Assembly: GCA_964489705.1 (NCBI GenBank)
Contig: CAZAZQ010000006.1
Span: 96,861 to 160,860, forward strand
Origin: CAZAZQ01 sp964489705
GTDB taxonomy: Bacteria; Zixibacteria; MSB-5A5; GN15; FEB-12
DNA length: 64,000 nucleotides
Reading direction: 5' to 3'
Each line of letters begins with the position of its first letter. Positions within the stretch are counted from its first letter, which is position 1. The position numbers and the translations under genes are program-made. The notes beneath the pieces were generated by a model. The model had not been told where the DNA came from and did not search any database. It was given only the letters and a program-made list of their open reading frames with translations. Below are positions 24,969 through 33,062 of this stretch, one piece after another.

Positions 24969-26114
24969 TTACATACGGACAGGACGGGGTGAGATTCGCT
25001 CTTCCTCCGGAAGGGAAGAAGCTTCGTCAGTTGAAGGAAAACGGTGCTCTCGGGATAATAGTCGGTAAAGGCGGATCCATTTTGCGGTCACTCGAGAGGG
25101 GGAAAACCGTTCGGCGCTCCGGCGGGCTTCGACCGAGAGCTTTTGCACCAAAGCGGGGGTCTCGATAATTTCGATAATCCTATCAGCCAACTGTACCGGG
25201 TCGCATGACCAGAGCAGTAACCCGTTGTGACTTTCCTTGACCACCTCCGCAATTCCTCCCGCCGCCGTCGTAACGACCGGCAGTCCCGCTGCCAGCGCTT
25301 CCAGCAGAGACTGAGGCAAACCGTCGACCGAGGAGGAGTTGATATAGAGATCGCTTTCCAGAAAGAGGCGGGTATATTCGCTGGCAGAGCGCGGAGTGAC
25401 AAAGGAAACGCCGCTCAACCGCCGCTGAGAAACAATCTCTCTGAGCACCGCTTGTTTGCTCCCCTGTCCGGCAATTATCAACTCGGTGCGGGGGTATTTT
25501 TGCTTGACCAAACGAAACGCCTCCAGCGCTCCGGCGATATTGTTGCGCTCCTCCAGCGAACGCACCAACACCATCTTCGGCTGGACACTCTCAACGACTC
25601 GGGGTTGGGAAAAAGTACCCATGACTATTGGGGGAATGACCTCAGGGTGGAATTGGTATTGACGGAAAAAGTTGGCATGGAAGGTGGACGGGACAACGAT
25701 TTGTTGACACAACCGCAAAAAAGGAAAGAGTCGCCACCGAAACCGCTCGAAATCCGTTTCCACTTGATTCCGCTGATAACTGAGCACGATCGGCTTCCCG
25801 AAGAACCTGCTCAAAAGCAGAACCGGCACGACATCGCGCCAAAAGCTCATCTGACCGGTATAGAGGATATGGACTATATCATGCCGGACGACCAAACGAG
25901 CCAATTTCCTCAACAAGGGGAAAAACTCGGAGAGCTTGTTTGCCGTATGAATTTCGGAAACACCATTCTGGCTTGCCAGGTCTCCGATGGAGGAGACAAG
26001 CGCCTCAGCGAAAGGGTCAAATCCCTTCTTCCGAACAAAGAGGATTCGAGGAATTAGAGCTTGTCGTTCGGCTCTGTGGGATTGTTCTCTTTCTATCGTC
26101 CGTAAGGCTGACAT
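24969..26114 (-). CDS. GT4-family glycosyltransferase
   Basis: A 381-residue GT-B fold enzyme. C-terminal donor-binding domain: LIIAGQGSK, then SDLYINSSSVDGLPQSLLEALAAGLPVVTTAAGGIAEVV, with the E-x7-E-type motif (positions about 285-295). The N-terminal domain contains HILYTGQMSFWRDVVPVLL and a PSTFHANFF acceptor-side segment. It is a cytoplasmic retaining sugar transferase for exopolysaccharide, LPS or glycolipid. Sugar and acceptor cannot be told. It converges on the ABC permease gene (14 nt between stops). Confidence 0.8.
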   Translation of the reverse strand: MSALRTIEREQSHRAERQALIPRILFVRKKGFDPFAEALVSSIGDLASQNGVSEIHTANKLSEFFPLLRKLARLVVRHDIVHILYTGQMSFWRDVVPVLLLSRFFGKPIVLSYQRNQVETDFERFRWRLFPFLRLCQQIVVPSTFHANFFRQYQFHPEVIPPIVMGTFSQPRVVESVQPKMVLVRSLEERNNIAGALEAFRLVKQKYPRTELIIAGQGSKQAVLREIVSQRRLSGVSFVTPRSASEYTRLFLESDLYINSSSVDGLPQSLLEALAAGLPVVTTAAGGIAEVVKESHNGLLLWSCDPVQLADRIIEIIETPALVQKLSVEARRSAERFSPSRVTAKWIRLYRLLSREHRFPSTDEASSLPEEERISPRPVRM

Positions 26115-26199
26115 TTTTCTCTCTGCTTCTGCAGGCTCACATACTTCATACCTTGTACCCTCAAGAGGGAAGATAGTTTAGAGGGAGAGAAGGTTTTTA

Positions 26200-26228
26200 T
26201 TGTTTTGGGAACCGGAATAAGTTATGAT
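26200..26228 (+). promoter_or_regulatory. Possible promoter of the zinc-uptake operon
   Basis: TTGTTT at 26200-26205 and TATGAT at 26223-26228 with a 17-nt spacer. The tandem operator-like repeat starts 8 nt after the -10, so a bound repressor would block initiation. Confidence 0.45.
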
Positions 26229-26235
26229 AAGTAGA

Positions 26236-26278
26236 AGGTATTACAAAGTAATAACAATTTGAGGTATTATAAAGTATT
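26236..26278 (+). promoter_or_regulatory. Tandem operator-like repeat before the RHH-znu operon
   Basis: Two direct copies of AGGTATTAyAAAGTAwT (26236-26252 and 26262-26278), start to start 26 bp. The first contains a perfect 15-bp palindrome TATTAC-AAA-GTAATA (26239-26253). RHH repressors typically bind tandem short palindromes, so this is the natural operator for the first gene product. Inference from position and symmetry. Confidence 0.6.
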
Positions 26279-26303
26279 TTGACATATTTACGGCAACTTT
26301 GTT

Positions 26304-26597
26304 ATGAGAAAAAAATCGGAAGTCATTACGTTCAAGGCAGATAAGCAGCTCATCGACGCGATTAAAGGGATTGAAAACCGCTCCAAGTTTATTCGGGAAG
26401 CCTTGCTGGCGGCGTTGGACAATGTCTGCCCGCTGTGTCATGGAACCGGTATTCTATCCGTCAATCAAAAAGTTCACTGGGATGATTTTATCAAGCATCA
26501 CAGTATGAAAGAATGCGACGAATGTCATGAGCAGTACTTGGTGTGCAATATCGAAGCGGAGGAACATTCTTCCGCCTCCCAAAAGCCACACGAATGA
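26304..26597 (+). CDS. Ribbon-helix-helix regulator with Cys/His metal-binding tail
   Basis: A 97-residue protein. Residues 5-40 are a CopG/NikR-like ribbon-helix-helix (SEVITFKADKQLIDAI, then NRSKFIREALLAAL). The rest carries C42-x2-C45-H46, H65-H66, C71-x2-C74-H75 and C81, a plausible zinc site. It is the first gene of a run with znuA, znuC and znuB (10 nt to znuA), behind a tandem palindromic operator. This supports a metal-sensing autorepressor of zinc uptake. Known zinc-uptake repressors are Zur (Fur family) and AdcR (MarR family). An RHH protein here is unusual but NikR sets a precedent for nickel. There is no strong ribosome site before ATG 26304. Confidence 0.75.
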   Translation: MRKKSEVITFKADKQLIDAIKGIENRSKFIREALLAALDNVCPLCHGTGILSVNQKVHWDDFIKHHSMKECDECHEQYLVCNIEAEEHSSASQKPHE

Positions 26598-26607
26598 GGG
26601 AAGTAGG

Positions 26608-27498
26608 ATGAAAAGGAATCGATTCGGGCGGAGCAACTTCATTAGAGGGGTCGGGCTGACAGCAGCGGTGCTGTTTGTATTTTTGGCGGGGGTTGTATAC
26701 GCTACCGGAGCAGAGAAAAAGCTCGACGTTTTCGTCAGCATCCCTCCGCAGGCATACTTTGTGGAGCGGATCGGCAACCCGCATGTAACGGTACATGTCC
26801 TTGTCAAGCCGGGGCAATCACCGGCGACGTTCGAGCCGACCCCCAAGCAAATGGCGCAACTGTCACAGGCGGACGTTTACTTTCGTATCGGGCTCCCGTT
26901 TGAAAGCAAGCTGTTGTCGAAGATTCAAGCAACCGTCGGGGGACTGAGAATTGTCGACATCCGAAAAGGCGTCCCTCTCCGTCACGTCGAAGGCTCCCAT
27001 GGGAAAGGTACGGTCGATCCGCACATCTGGCTTTCGCCAAAGCTGGCAAAAAAGCAGGCGGAGACTATCTGCGAAGAGTTATGCCGACTCGATTCGGAAC
27101 ACGAAGCGGAGTACCAAAAGAATCTTGCCGCTTTGCACCACGCCCTGGATTCGCTCGACAGCGCCATCGCTCGGGCGTTGGCTCCCTTGAAAGGGAGGAA
27201 GTTTTACGTTTTTCATCCGTCTTACGGCTACTTCGCCGATGCTTACGGCTTGAAGCAGGTAGCGGTTGAAGTTGAAGGAAAAGAACCCAGCGCTCGTCAG
27301 TTGGCGCACTTGATTGAGCAAGCGCAAGCGGACGGTGTCAAAGTGGTCTTCGTTCAACCGCAATTTTCGTCGAAAAGCGCTCAGGCGCTGGCGGAAGCGA
27401 TCGGCGGGGTGGTGGTGCCGTTGGATCCTTTGGCATACGATTACCTTGAGAACTTGAGAGAGATGGCAGACAAAATTTCGCGGGGATTGCAACCGTGA
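26608..27498 (+). CDS. znuA: Zinc ABC transporter, periplasmic binding protein
   Basis: A 296-residue cluster A-I metal-binding protein with a signal peptide (KRNRFGRSNFIRGVGLTAAVLFVFLAGVVYA). Seen: VFVSIPPQAYFVERIG, VKPGQSPATFEPTPKQ, a short His-containing loop (RHVEGSHGKG), DPHIWLSPKLAKKQA, FHPSYGYFADAYGL and the C-terminal FVQPQFSSKSAQALA. The long His-rich loop of enterobacterial ZnuA is absent. I start at ATG 26608 behind GAGGGAAGTAGG. The frame remains open further upstream inside the regulator gene. Zinc is preferred over manganese by context and His content, but specificity is inferred. Confidence 0.87.
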   Translation: MKRNRFGRSNFIRGVGLTAAVLFVFLAGVVYATGAEKKLDVFVSIPPQAYFVERIGNPHVTVHVLVKPGQSPATFEPTPKQMAQLSQADVYFRIGLPFESKLLSKIQATVGGLRIVDIRKGVPLRHVEGSHGKGTVDPHIWLSPKLAKKQAETICEELCRLDSEHEAEYQKNLAALHHALDSLDSAIARALAPLKGRKFYVFHPSYGYFADAYGLKQVAVEVEGKEPSARQLAHLIEQAQADGVKVVFVQPQFSSKSAQALAEAIGGVVVPLDPLAYDYLENLREMADKISRGLQP

Positions 27499-27535
27499 AT
27501 GAAAAGAGTGACAGAATCTTTTTCAAGGAGGCGGC

Positions 27536-28300
27536 ATGGCAGCCAAAGAAGTGATTACTATCGAAAATCTTTCTTTCAAATACAATTCCGTGCCGGTCTT
27601 GGAGAACGCGTCGCTGACCATCAACGAAAAAGATTTTGTTTGGGTGGTCGGTCCCAACGGCGGTGGGAAGACCACCCTTTTGAAACTCATCCTGGGACTC
27701 CTTCGTCCCGAAACGGGAACCATCCGGGTGTTGGGGAAATCACCCTTGCAAGCCCGCACCCGTCTTGGGTATATGCCTCAATATGCCCACCTCGACCCGC
27801 AGTTTCCCGTCAACGCCATGGACATCGTCCTGATGGGGCGCTTGGGAGACGGAAACCGGTGGGGACCTTTCCGCAAAAGCGACAAGGAAGCGGCGGAACG
27901 GGCGCTTCGCGACGTCGGCTTGTGGGACATGAGAGACAAGTCGTTTGCAACACTTTCCGGAGGACAACAACGACGACTGCTTATCGCTCGTGCCCTGGCG
28001 TGCGAACCGGAAATTTTGCTTCTCGACGAACCGACCGCCAATCTCGACTTAACGGTGGAACGGGAACTGTACGAACTCTTGCGCCGGTTGAACAAGAAGC
28101 TCACCATCGTCATGGTGTCCCACGACCCGGCGTTTGTCTCTCAGTTTGTCGAGCGGGTGGTCTGCGTCAATCGGAAAGTCGCCGTTCATCCTACCTGCGA
28201 AATGGAAGGTGAATATATGAAAGAACTATACGGGCGGCAGGTACGTTTGGTCCGCCACGACCAACATAACACCGAACAGGACGAGCGATGCCATGACTGA
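27536..28300 (+). CDS. znuC: Zinc ABC transporter, ATPase
   Basis: A 254-residue ABC ATPase. Walker A GPNGGGKTTLL, Q-loop YMPQYAHLD, signature LSGGQQRR, Walker B EILLLDEPTANLD, switch His in VMVSHD. The C-terminus is His- and Cys-containing (HPTCEMEGEY, VRHDQHN), as in several zinc ATPases. ATG 27536 follows AAGGAGGCGGC. The stop overlaps the permease start by 8 nt. Confidence 0.9.
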   Translation: MAAKEVITIENLSFKYNSVPVLENASLTINEKDFVWVVGPNGGGKTTLLKLILGLLRPETGTIRVLGKSPLQARTRLGYMPQYAHLDPQFPVNAMDIVLMGRLGDGNRWGPFRKSDKEAAERALRDVGLWDMRDKSFATLSGGQQRRLLIARALACEPEILLLDEPTANLDLTVERELYELLRRLNKKLTIVMVSHDPAFVSQFVERVVCVNRKVAVHPTCEMEGEYMKELYGRQVRLVRHDQHNTEQDERCHD

Positions 28301-29141
28301 GTTCTTTCAAGCGGTTTTTCACCATCGTTTCTTGTTCAACGCCCTGATAACCGGTTTACTTGCCAGCATCTCCTGCGGGGTAATCGGCACCTACGTTGTC
28401 ACACGGCGTATTACCTACCTTGCCGGAGGGATTGCTCACAGTGTGCTGGGAGGAATGGGCGTGGCTTATTATCTCGCCCAAGTCCACCATATCCGGTGGC
28501 TGCATCCGATGTTTGGCGCCATCGTCGCCGCCTTGGCCTCGGCAATTATCATCGGTTGGGTCAGTTTGCATGCCCGCCAACGGGAAGATACCGTCATCGG
28601 AGCGGTCTGGGCGGTCGGCATGGCAGTCGGGGTGATTTTTATCTCCCTTACCCCCGGTTACAACGATGACTTGATGAGCTACCTGTTCGGCAATATCCTC
28701 CTCGTTTCCACCAGCGACCTGTGGCTTGTTGTCGGGCTGGATGCGTTGGTGATTATCTTGGGATTGCTTTTTTACAACCAATTCATGGCAGTCTGTTTCG
28801 ACGAAGAATTCGCCCGTGTCCGAGGAATCAAAGTAGAGCTCTACTATCTCCTCCTCTTGAGTTTGACGGCGCTCACGGTTGTCATCTTGGTCACGGTGGT
28901 TGGCATTGTGATGGTCATCGCCTTGTTGACGCTGCCGGCGGCGATCGCCGGACACTTCAGCAAGACTATGTGGCGAGTGATGGGGCTTGCGTCACTTTTC
29001 AGCATCTTTTTCACTACCTTCGGCTTGGCGATCAGCTACTCATCCGACCTTCCTGCCGGAGCTACGATTATCGTTTTAGCTGGGATTATTTACCTGTTGG
29101 TCGCAACCGTATCCCGCTTGAGGGGGATGAGAAAATGGTAG
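28293..29141 (+). CDS. znuB: Zinc ABC transporter, permease
   Basis: A 282-residue ABC-3 family permease with about eight hydrophobic segments. Seen: SCGVIGTYVVTRRITYLAGG and ISHSVLGG-like GIAHSVLGGMGVAYYL, typical of metal permeases, and DEEFARVRGI in the cytoplasmic coupling region. Start ATG 28293 lies in the end of znuC. It completes the uptake system. A repeat copy with terminator-like arms follows. Confidence 0.9.
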   Translation: MTEFFQAVFHHRFLFNALITGLLASISCGVIGTYVVTRRITYLAGGIAHSVLGGMGVAYYLAQVHHIRWLHPMFGAIVAALASAIIIGWVSLHARQREDTVIGAVWAVGMAVGVIFISLTPGYNDDLMSYLFGNILLVSTSDLWLVVGLDALVIILGLLFYNQFMAVCFDEEFARVRGIKVELYYLLLLSLTALTVVILVTVVGIVMVIALLTLPAAIAGHFSKTMWRVMGLASLFSIFFTTFGLAISYSSDLPAGATIIVLAGIIYLLVATVSRLRGMRKW

Positions 29142-29163
29142 CACACGTTTGAGCACCGTCAGC

Positions 29164-29229
29164 AGGGAAGCTCCGGAACGGATCTGCCGTCTCTAACATC
29201 TCGGCAGGTCTCTTCGAGACCTTCCCCAC
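29164..29229 (+). repeat. Dispersed palindromic repeat, copy C
   Basis: A diverged copy of the element: GGGAAG...CTTCCC ends, a ATCTGCCG/CGGCAGGT core, and the shared GGTCTCTTCGAGACCTTCC right arm. It sits between the convergent znuB and TPR genes, where it may serve as a terminator. Confidence 0.7.
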
Positions 29230-29239
29230 TCACTTACCG

Positions 29240-30199
29240 CTATTTGCTCTTCTCTTTCTCTTTGTTATGCTCGGTGCCGATTATCTTCAACATCTGAAAG
29301 CCGTACGCCGAATCCACTTGGAACAGCCTCTCGAGGATAGAATCCGCCTGCGGAGTTAAATCATCCAAGGCGTAGGAAGCCCCAAGCAAGATCCAGCCGG
29401 GATAATAGTTCGAGTCGATCGCCACAACCCGCCGAGCCTGCTCTGCCGCTTCCGGGAAACGATGCTGATAGAGATACAACATGCCCAACGATTGGAGGCA
29501 ATCTCGGTGACGAGGGTTGCGTTTCAACGCCTGCTTGAAATTTTCCTCCGCTTCGTCGACCTTTCCCAGACGGTTTTTTACGGTCCCAAGGAAGTAAAAC
29601 AACTGCGGGCTCTCCCCACCGGCGGCGGCGCTTTTTTCATAATAAAATTCGGCGCTGTCGAGGTTGTTGGTCGAGGCAAAGCAGTTTCCGAGAGAAAACA
29701 AAATCATGGGGTGGTCGGGCTTCAACGCCAACGCCTTCCGCAAAGTCGGCAAGGCTTTGCTCACCCGACTGATTTTTAAGTATTCCTGCCCCAGGTTCTC
29801 CAAATAAAGTGCCTTGCTGCTGTCGAGGCCAACCGCTTTCTCGAAGTATCGGATAGCCTCCGTCGGCTTGCCTTCATTGCTGTAAATAACGCCCAAATTG
29901 TTGCAAACCTCCGGGTCATCCGGCCTGACGGCGTAAGCTTTCAAAAAGTAACTCTTGGCCTTTTTCTGATCTCCCAAAGCGGAAGAAGCAACGCCGATGT
30001 TCCGCAACGCTTCCACGTTCAGCGAATCCAACCGCAAAACGTTCTCGTAATATGAAATTGCTTTGGTATATTTCCCCTGGGAAAGCTGTCTTCCCCCCTT
30101 TTGCAGGTAAATGCGCAGTGAATCCTGCGCTGAAGATATTCCTGAGAAAAGAATACCGAAACAAAGCAGCCCGCACGTAAGTTTATATTTGATATTCAT
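29240..30199 (-). CDS. Secreted or periplasmic TPR protein
   Basis: A 319-residue protein with a signal peptide (KYKLTCGLLCFGILFSGISSAQ) and about eight tetratricopeptide repeats from residue 30 on (such as QGKYTKAISYYENVLRLD, NNLGVIYSNEGKPTEAIRYF, ALKRNPRHRDCLQSLGMLY). There is no enzymatic domain. It probably mediates protein contacts in the periplasm or at the outer membrane. It lies downstream of the IscU-like gene on the same strand with about 80 nt between them. A functional link is not evident. Confidence 0.78.
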   Translation of the reverse strand: MNIKYKLTCGLLCFGILFSGISSAQDSLRIYLQKGGRQLSQGKYTKAISYYENVLRLDSLNVEALRNIGVASSALGDQKKAKSYFLKAYAVRPDDPEVCNNLGVIYSNEGKPTEAIRYFEKAVGLDSSKALYLENLGQEYLKISRVSKALPTLRKALALKPDHPMILFSLGNCFASTNNLDSAEFYYEKSAAAGGESPQLFYFLGTVKNRLGKVDEAEENFKQALKRNPRHRDCLQSLGMLYLYQHRFPEAAEQARRVVAIDSNYYPGWILLGASYALDDLTPQADSILERLFQVDSAYGFQMLKIIGTEHNKEKEKSK

Positions 30200-30277
30200 A
30201 CTTTTCCTTTCTCGGCTCCTCTCTTTTGTCCTTATATGCTTCCGCCCGCCGGATATTCCAAAATTTTGACGGGCACA

Positions 30278-30658
30278 TCAAGACTCTTCCCTCTGACGAC
30301 GGGAGCGATAGTCTTCAATGGCGGCTCGAATTGCATCCGGTGCCAAGTTGGAACATGCCATCTTCTTCGGCGGCAGCCCGTGTAAAGCGGCTGCCACTTC
30401 CTCACGGGTCAACCGTGTCGCTTCGTCGAGCGTCTTTCCCTTGACCAACTCACTTGCCATCGAACTACAGGCAATCGCCGCTGCGCAGCCGAACGTTTTG
30501 CACTTGATGTCGGCAATCCGGTTATCGGTAATCTTGAGATACACCTTCATAACATCCCCGCAGGCGGGGTTCCCGACTGCGCCGACGCCGTCGGCATCGG
30601 GAATCTCTCCCACGTTCCGGGGGTTTTGAAAATGCTCCAATACAATTTCGTTGTACAT
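30278..30658 (-). CDS. iscU: IscU/NifU-like Fe-S cluster scaffold
   Basis: A 126-residue scaffold. Seen: YNEIVLEHFQNPRNVGE, C33-G-D in NPACGDV, C58 in KTFGCAAAIA, and C102 in KKMACSNLA: three cluster-ligand Cys plus the Asp. The residue just before the third Cys is usually His in IscU (LPPxKxHCS) but is Ala here. I start at the ATG giving MYNEIV because that is the family start. ATG 30664 and an upstream open stretch are alternatives. No cysteine desulfurase gene is nearby. A promoter followed by a terminator hairpin lies upstream, so expression may be set by attenuation. Confidence 0.85.
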   Translation of the reverse strand: MYNEIVLEHFQNPRNVGEIPDADGVGAVGNPACGDVMKVYLKITDNRIADIKCKTFGCAAAIACSSMASELVKGKTLDEATRLTREEVAAALHGLPPKKMACSNLAPDAIRAAIEDYRSRRQREES

Positions 30659-30716
30659 GGGCATAAGGTACACAACTTTTGCTCTCAAGGCAATCGCCCC
30701 ATCCCACAAAAAAACA

Positions 30717-30736
30717 GCGGAGCATCCTTGCTCCGC
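30717..30736 (-). terminator. Terminator (attenuator-like) upstream of the IscU gene
   Basis: Perfect 8-bp stem GCGGAGCA / TGCTCCGC with loop TCCT, followed on the minus strand by seven T. It lies between a good minus-strand promoter and the IscU-like start, so transcripts must either stop here (about 90 nt) or read through into the gene. Confidence 0.8.
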
Positions 30737-30804
30737 CGTATACAGTGGGCACAGTGGGTTGCGGTTTTTAACTCACCATCCTAATCACCAAAGGAGGTTC
30801 ACTT

Positions 30805-30834
30805 ATTATACGCCTTGAGCAGTTCTCGGTTCAA
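30805..30834 (-). promoter_or_regulatory. Minus-strand promoter of the IscU leader
   Basis: TTGAAC (30829-30834 complement) and TATAAT (30805-30810 complement), 18 nt apart. The expected transcript begins near 30798 with GTGAACCTCCTTTGG. It contains two ACTGTGCCC/CCCACTGT-like repeats before the terminator hairpin. Confidence 0.65.
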
Positions 30835-30912
30835 AAAAATCGCACCTGTATAAGACAGGGAAAGGTGAGAAGTTTGTTGTGTTCGAGGGAAAAACGCCGA
30901 TATATTCTCTCC

Positions 30913-32592
30913 ATGCAAACCGCTTTTCACATACTGGCGCTTACCGCCGAATTGAACGAACACCTCCCTGGCGGAACCGTCACGACGACGGACTTCTACA
31001 AAAAAGCCCGCGCCCTTTACCTACATGTCAAACATAAAAAGACAGCGTGGGTGGTCGGCTTTCTCTATCATCCGACAGCGGCGGGAATGTTCCTCATTCC
31101 CAAAAAGGAACTGAAACTCCAAACGTCCGAAAAGCCGAGACAGGTGTTCGAGTTGACCGGAATGGTTATCAAAGAGGTCGCTCAAATACAGTTCGATAGA
31201 ATCGTCCGTTTTCGGTTGTCCTCTCCGAAACACGAACGTTTTCTCGTTTTCGAAGCCATGGGACCGAACGGAAACGTGTGGCTTCTTGACGAACACCAAG
31301 GACGTATAAGCAGTTTGCGGAGACGTTCCTTTGAAGTACACTCCACGTATTCTCCACCTTCTCTTCCGGAAAAACTCCTTCCTCACATCGTAACCGCAGA
31401 CACATTACGGGAAAAAATCCTTACCCTGAATACGGAAGAGATTTCCGTCGTTCCCTTCCTGCAAAAAAATATCATCGGTTTCGACAAGACACTTTCAGAA
31501 GAAATAGCAAAGCGCACTGGAATTGAATCTCTGCCGACCAAGGACCCTGACCAACGCACTCTCGAAGTCATTGCTCGTGAAATCACCGAGCTGACGTCCT
31601 CCTTTGAAAAACCGCAACGAGGATATTTGTATTTTCCTGAGAGCTCACCTGTGGCTTATCCCTTCACCCTGGCTTCGGTTTCGGAGACACCAACTACGTA
31701 TCCTTCACTTTCGTCAGCGGCGTTTGCCGCTATCAACCGCAAGAGAGAGCTTTTGGCGAAAACGGAAGAAAAGAAACAAACCGTCGATGCCGTCAAACGT
31801 GCCATAAAACGCCTGGAACTGCGGCTGGAAAAAATAAACCAAGACATCGAAGATTCGTCGCACTACGAAGAATACAAAAAAATGGGAGAGCTGCTTCAAA
31901 TCAATTTCGACAAACTGAAAAAAGGTCTGAGCGAAATAACAGTTGAAAATGTTTTCGCCCCCTCTCCCGAGCATATAACCATCTCCCTGGAACCTTCTCT
32001 CTCGCCCACAGAAAACATCGAAAGTTTCTTCAAAAAATATCGCAAGGGGAAGCAAGGGCTGGAACTTCTCAAACAACGGAAGAAAGTCACCCTCTCGGAG
32101 ATACAACGGCTTCGAGAAATTCTTTCCGACTTGGAGAAAGATTTTGAGACCGCTTTCCCTTCATACCGTCAAGAAATCGAAACGTTACTTCCTCGTTCGG
32201 GAACGAAAAAGCAATCGCTTGAACGTCTCCCCTACCGAGAATACCGACTGTCGACGGGAATAAAAGTCTTGGTAGGACGCGGCGGCAACGACAACGACGA
32301 GACGACCTTCAAGTATGCCAAGCCGTACGAGCTGTGGTTCCATACTCAACAATGTCCGGGGTCGCACGTCGTTATGAAGTTCCCGCACAAATCGTACGAA
32401 CCTTCCAAGCACGAGATAGAAGAAGCGGCAGCCATCGCAGCTTTCTTCAGCAAAGCCCGCCATGATAATCTTGTCCCTGTACTGTATACGTATCGTCGGT
32501 ACGTACGAAAGCCCCGCAAAGCCAAAGCCGGTTTGGTAACGGTCGAGCGGGAAAAGTCTGTCCTCGTCTCACCCCGTAAGCCGAACGAGTAA
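30913..32592 (+). CDS. rqcH: NFACT protein RqcH (Rqc2/Tae2/FbpA family)
   Basis: A 559-residue ribosome quality-control factor. N-terminal NFACT-N domain (AFHILALTAELNEHLPGG, and the conserved DR pair in IQFDRIVRF), a long coiled coil in the middle (about residues 270-440, rich in K/E/L), and the C-terminal NFACT-R domain (GRGGNDNDETTFKYAKPYEL, then WFHTQQCPGSHVVMK). Known role: it binds split 50S subunits with stalled peptidyl-tRNA and directs C-terminal Ala tailing. I use ATG 30913 because the family starts just before such a segment. A GTG at 30865 with an AGGGAAAG site is an alternative that adds 16 residues. Confidence 0.85.
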   Translation: MQTAFHILALTAELNEHLPGGTVTTTDFYKKARALYLHVKHKKTAWVVGFLYHPTAAGMFLIPKKELKLQTSEKPRQVFELTGMVIKEVAQIQFDRIVRFRLSSPKHERFLVFEAMGPNGNVWLLDEHQGRISSLRRRSFEVHSTYSPPSLPEKLLPHIVTADTLREKILTLNTEEISVVPFLQKNIIGFDKTLSEEIAKRTGIESLPTKDPDQRTLEVIAREITELTSSFEKPQRGYLYFPESSPVAYPFTLASVSETPTTYPSLSSAAFAAINRKRELLAKTEEKKQTVDAVKRAIKRLELRLEKINQDIEDSSHYEEYKKMGELLQINFDKLKKGLSEITVENVFAPSPEHITISLEPSLSPTENIESFFKKYRKGKQGLELLKQRKKVTLSEIQRLREILSDLEKDFETAFPSYRQEIETLLPRSGTKKQSLERLPYREYRLSTGIKVLVGRGGNDNDETTFKYAKPYELWFHTQQCPGSHVVMKFPHKSYEPSKHEIEEAAAIAAFFSKARHDNLVPVLYTYRRYVRKPRKAKAGLVTVEREKSVLVSPRKPNE

Positions 32593-33062
32593 ACGACGTT
32601 CAACAAGGATGTGACAATCTATGACACTCTAATTGCGATAACGCTTCGGTATCTTCGTTATCCGAATGGACGATCACTTTATCTTCCTTTCATACGCAGG
32701 AGAAAATCGGCGGACAACGTCATTTTTCACTTGTATTTTTTTACAAAAATCATATATTGTCCTCAAAGCCACCAAAGGAGTGTGTGGTCGATAACCTTCG
32801 TAAAAAATCGGAAGAGGGAAGAAGTATTCTTACAAAAGCAACAAGTAGTAGAAAATCAATTTTTACAGTACCATTAAGCTCTAAGACGAAAAATTATTGT
32901 ACATAATGTGGGAAGGGTTCGAATGCCTGCAGGAAGCCACCAACCTGCGTTTCCGGCAATGCTGTTTTCGATGAGCGGAAACAACAATCCCGACGGTAAG
33001 GAATGAATGTACAAAACCAACCAACAAAATAAAACACAAACCTTCTAATGAAAGGAGTAACC
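32593..33062. other. Intergenic region before the fibre protein gene
   Basis: Contains a possible promoter (TTGTAT 32731-32736, TATATT 32753-32758, 16-nt spacer), which would leave a leader of about 300 nt, and the ribosome site AAAGGAG at 33050-33056. Open frames here have no domain features, so I do not call them genes. Confidence 0.5.

Noticed and set aside
30782..30800. CCTCCTTT on the minus strand as a 16S rRNA 3' end
   Set aside because: No other 16S rRNA sequence is present around it; it is part of a short leader transcript.
32611..32877. Open frame of 88 codons before the fibre gene
   Set aside because: No ribosome site, no domain or membrane features, and it spans the likely promoter.
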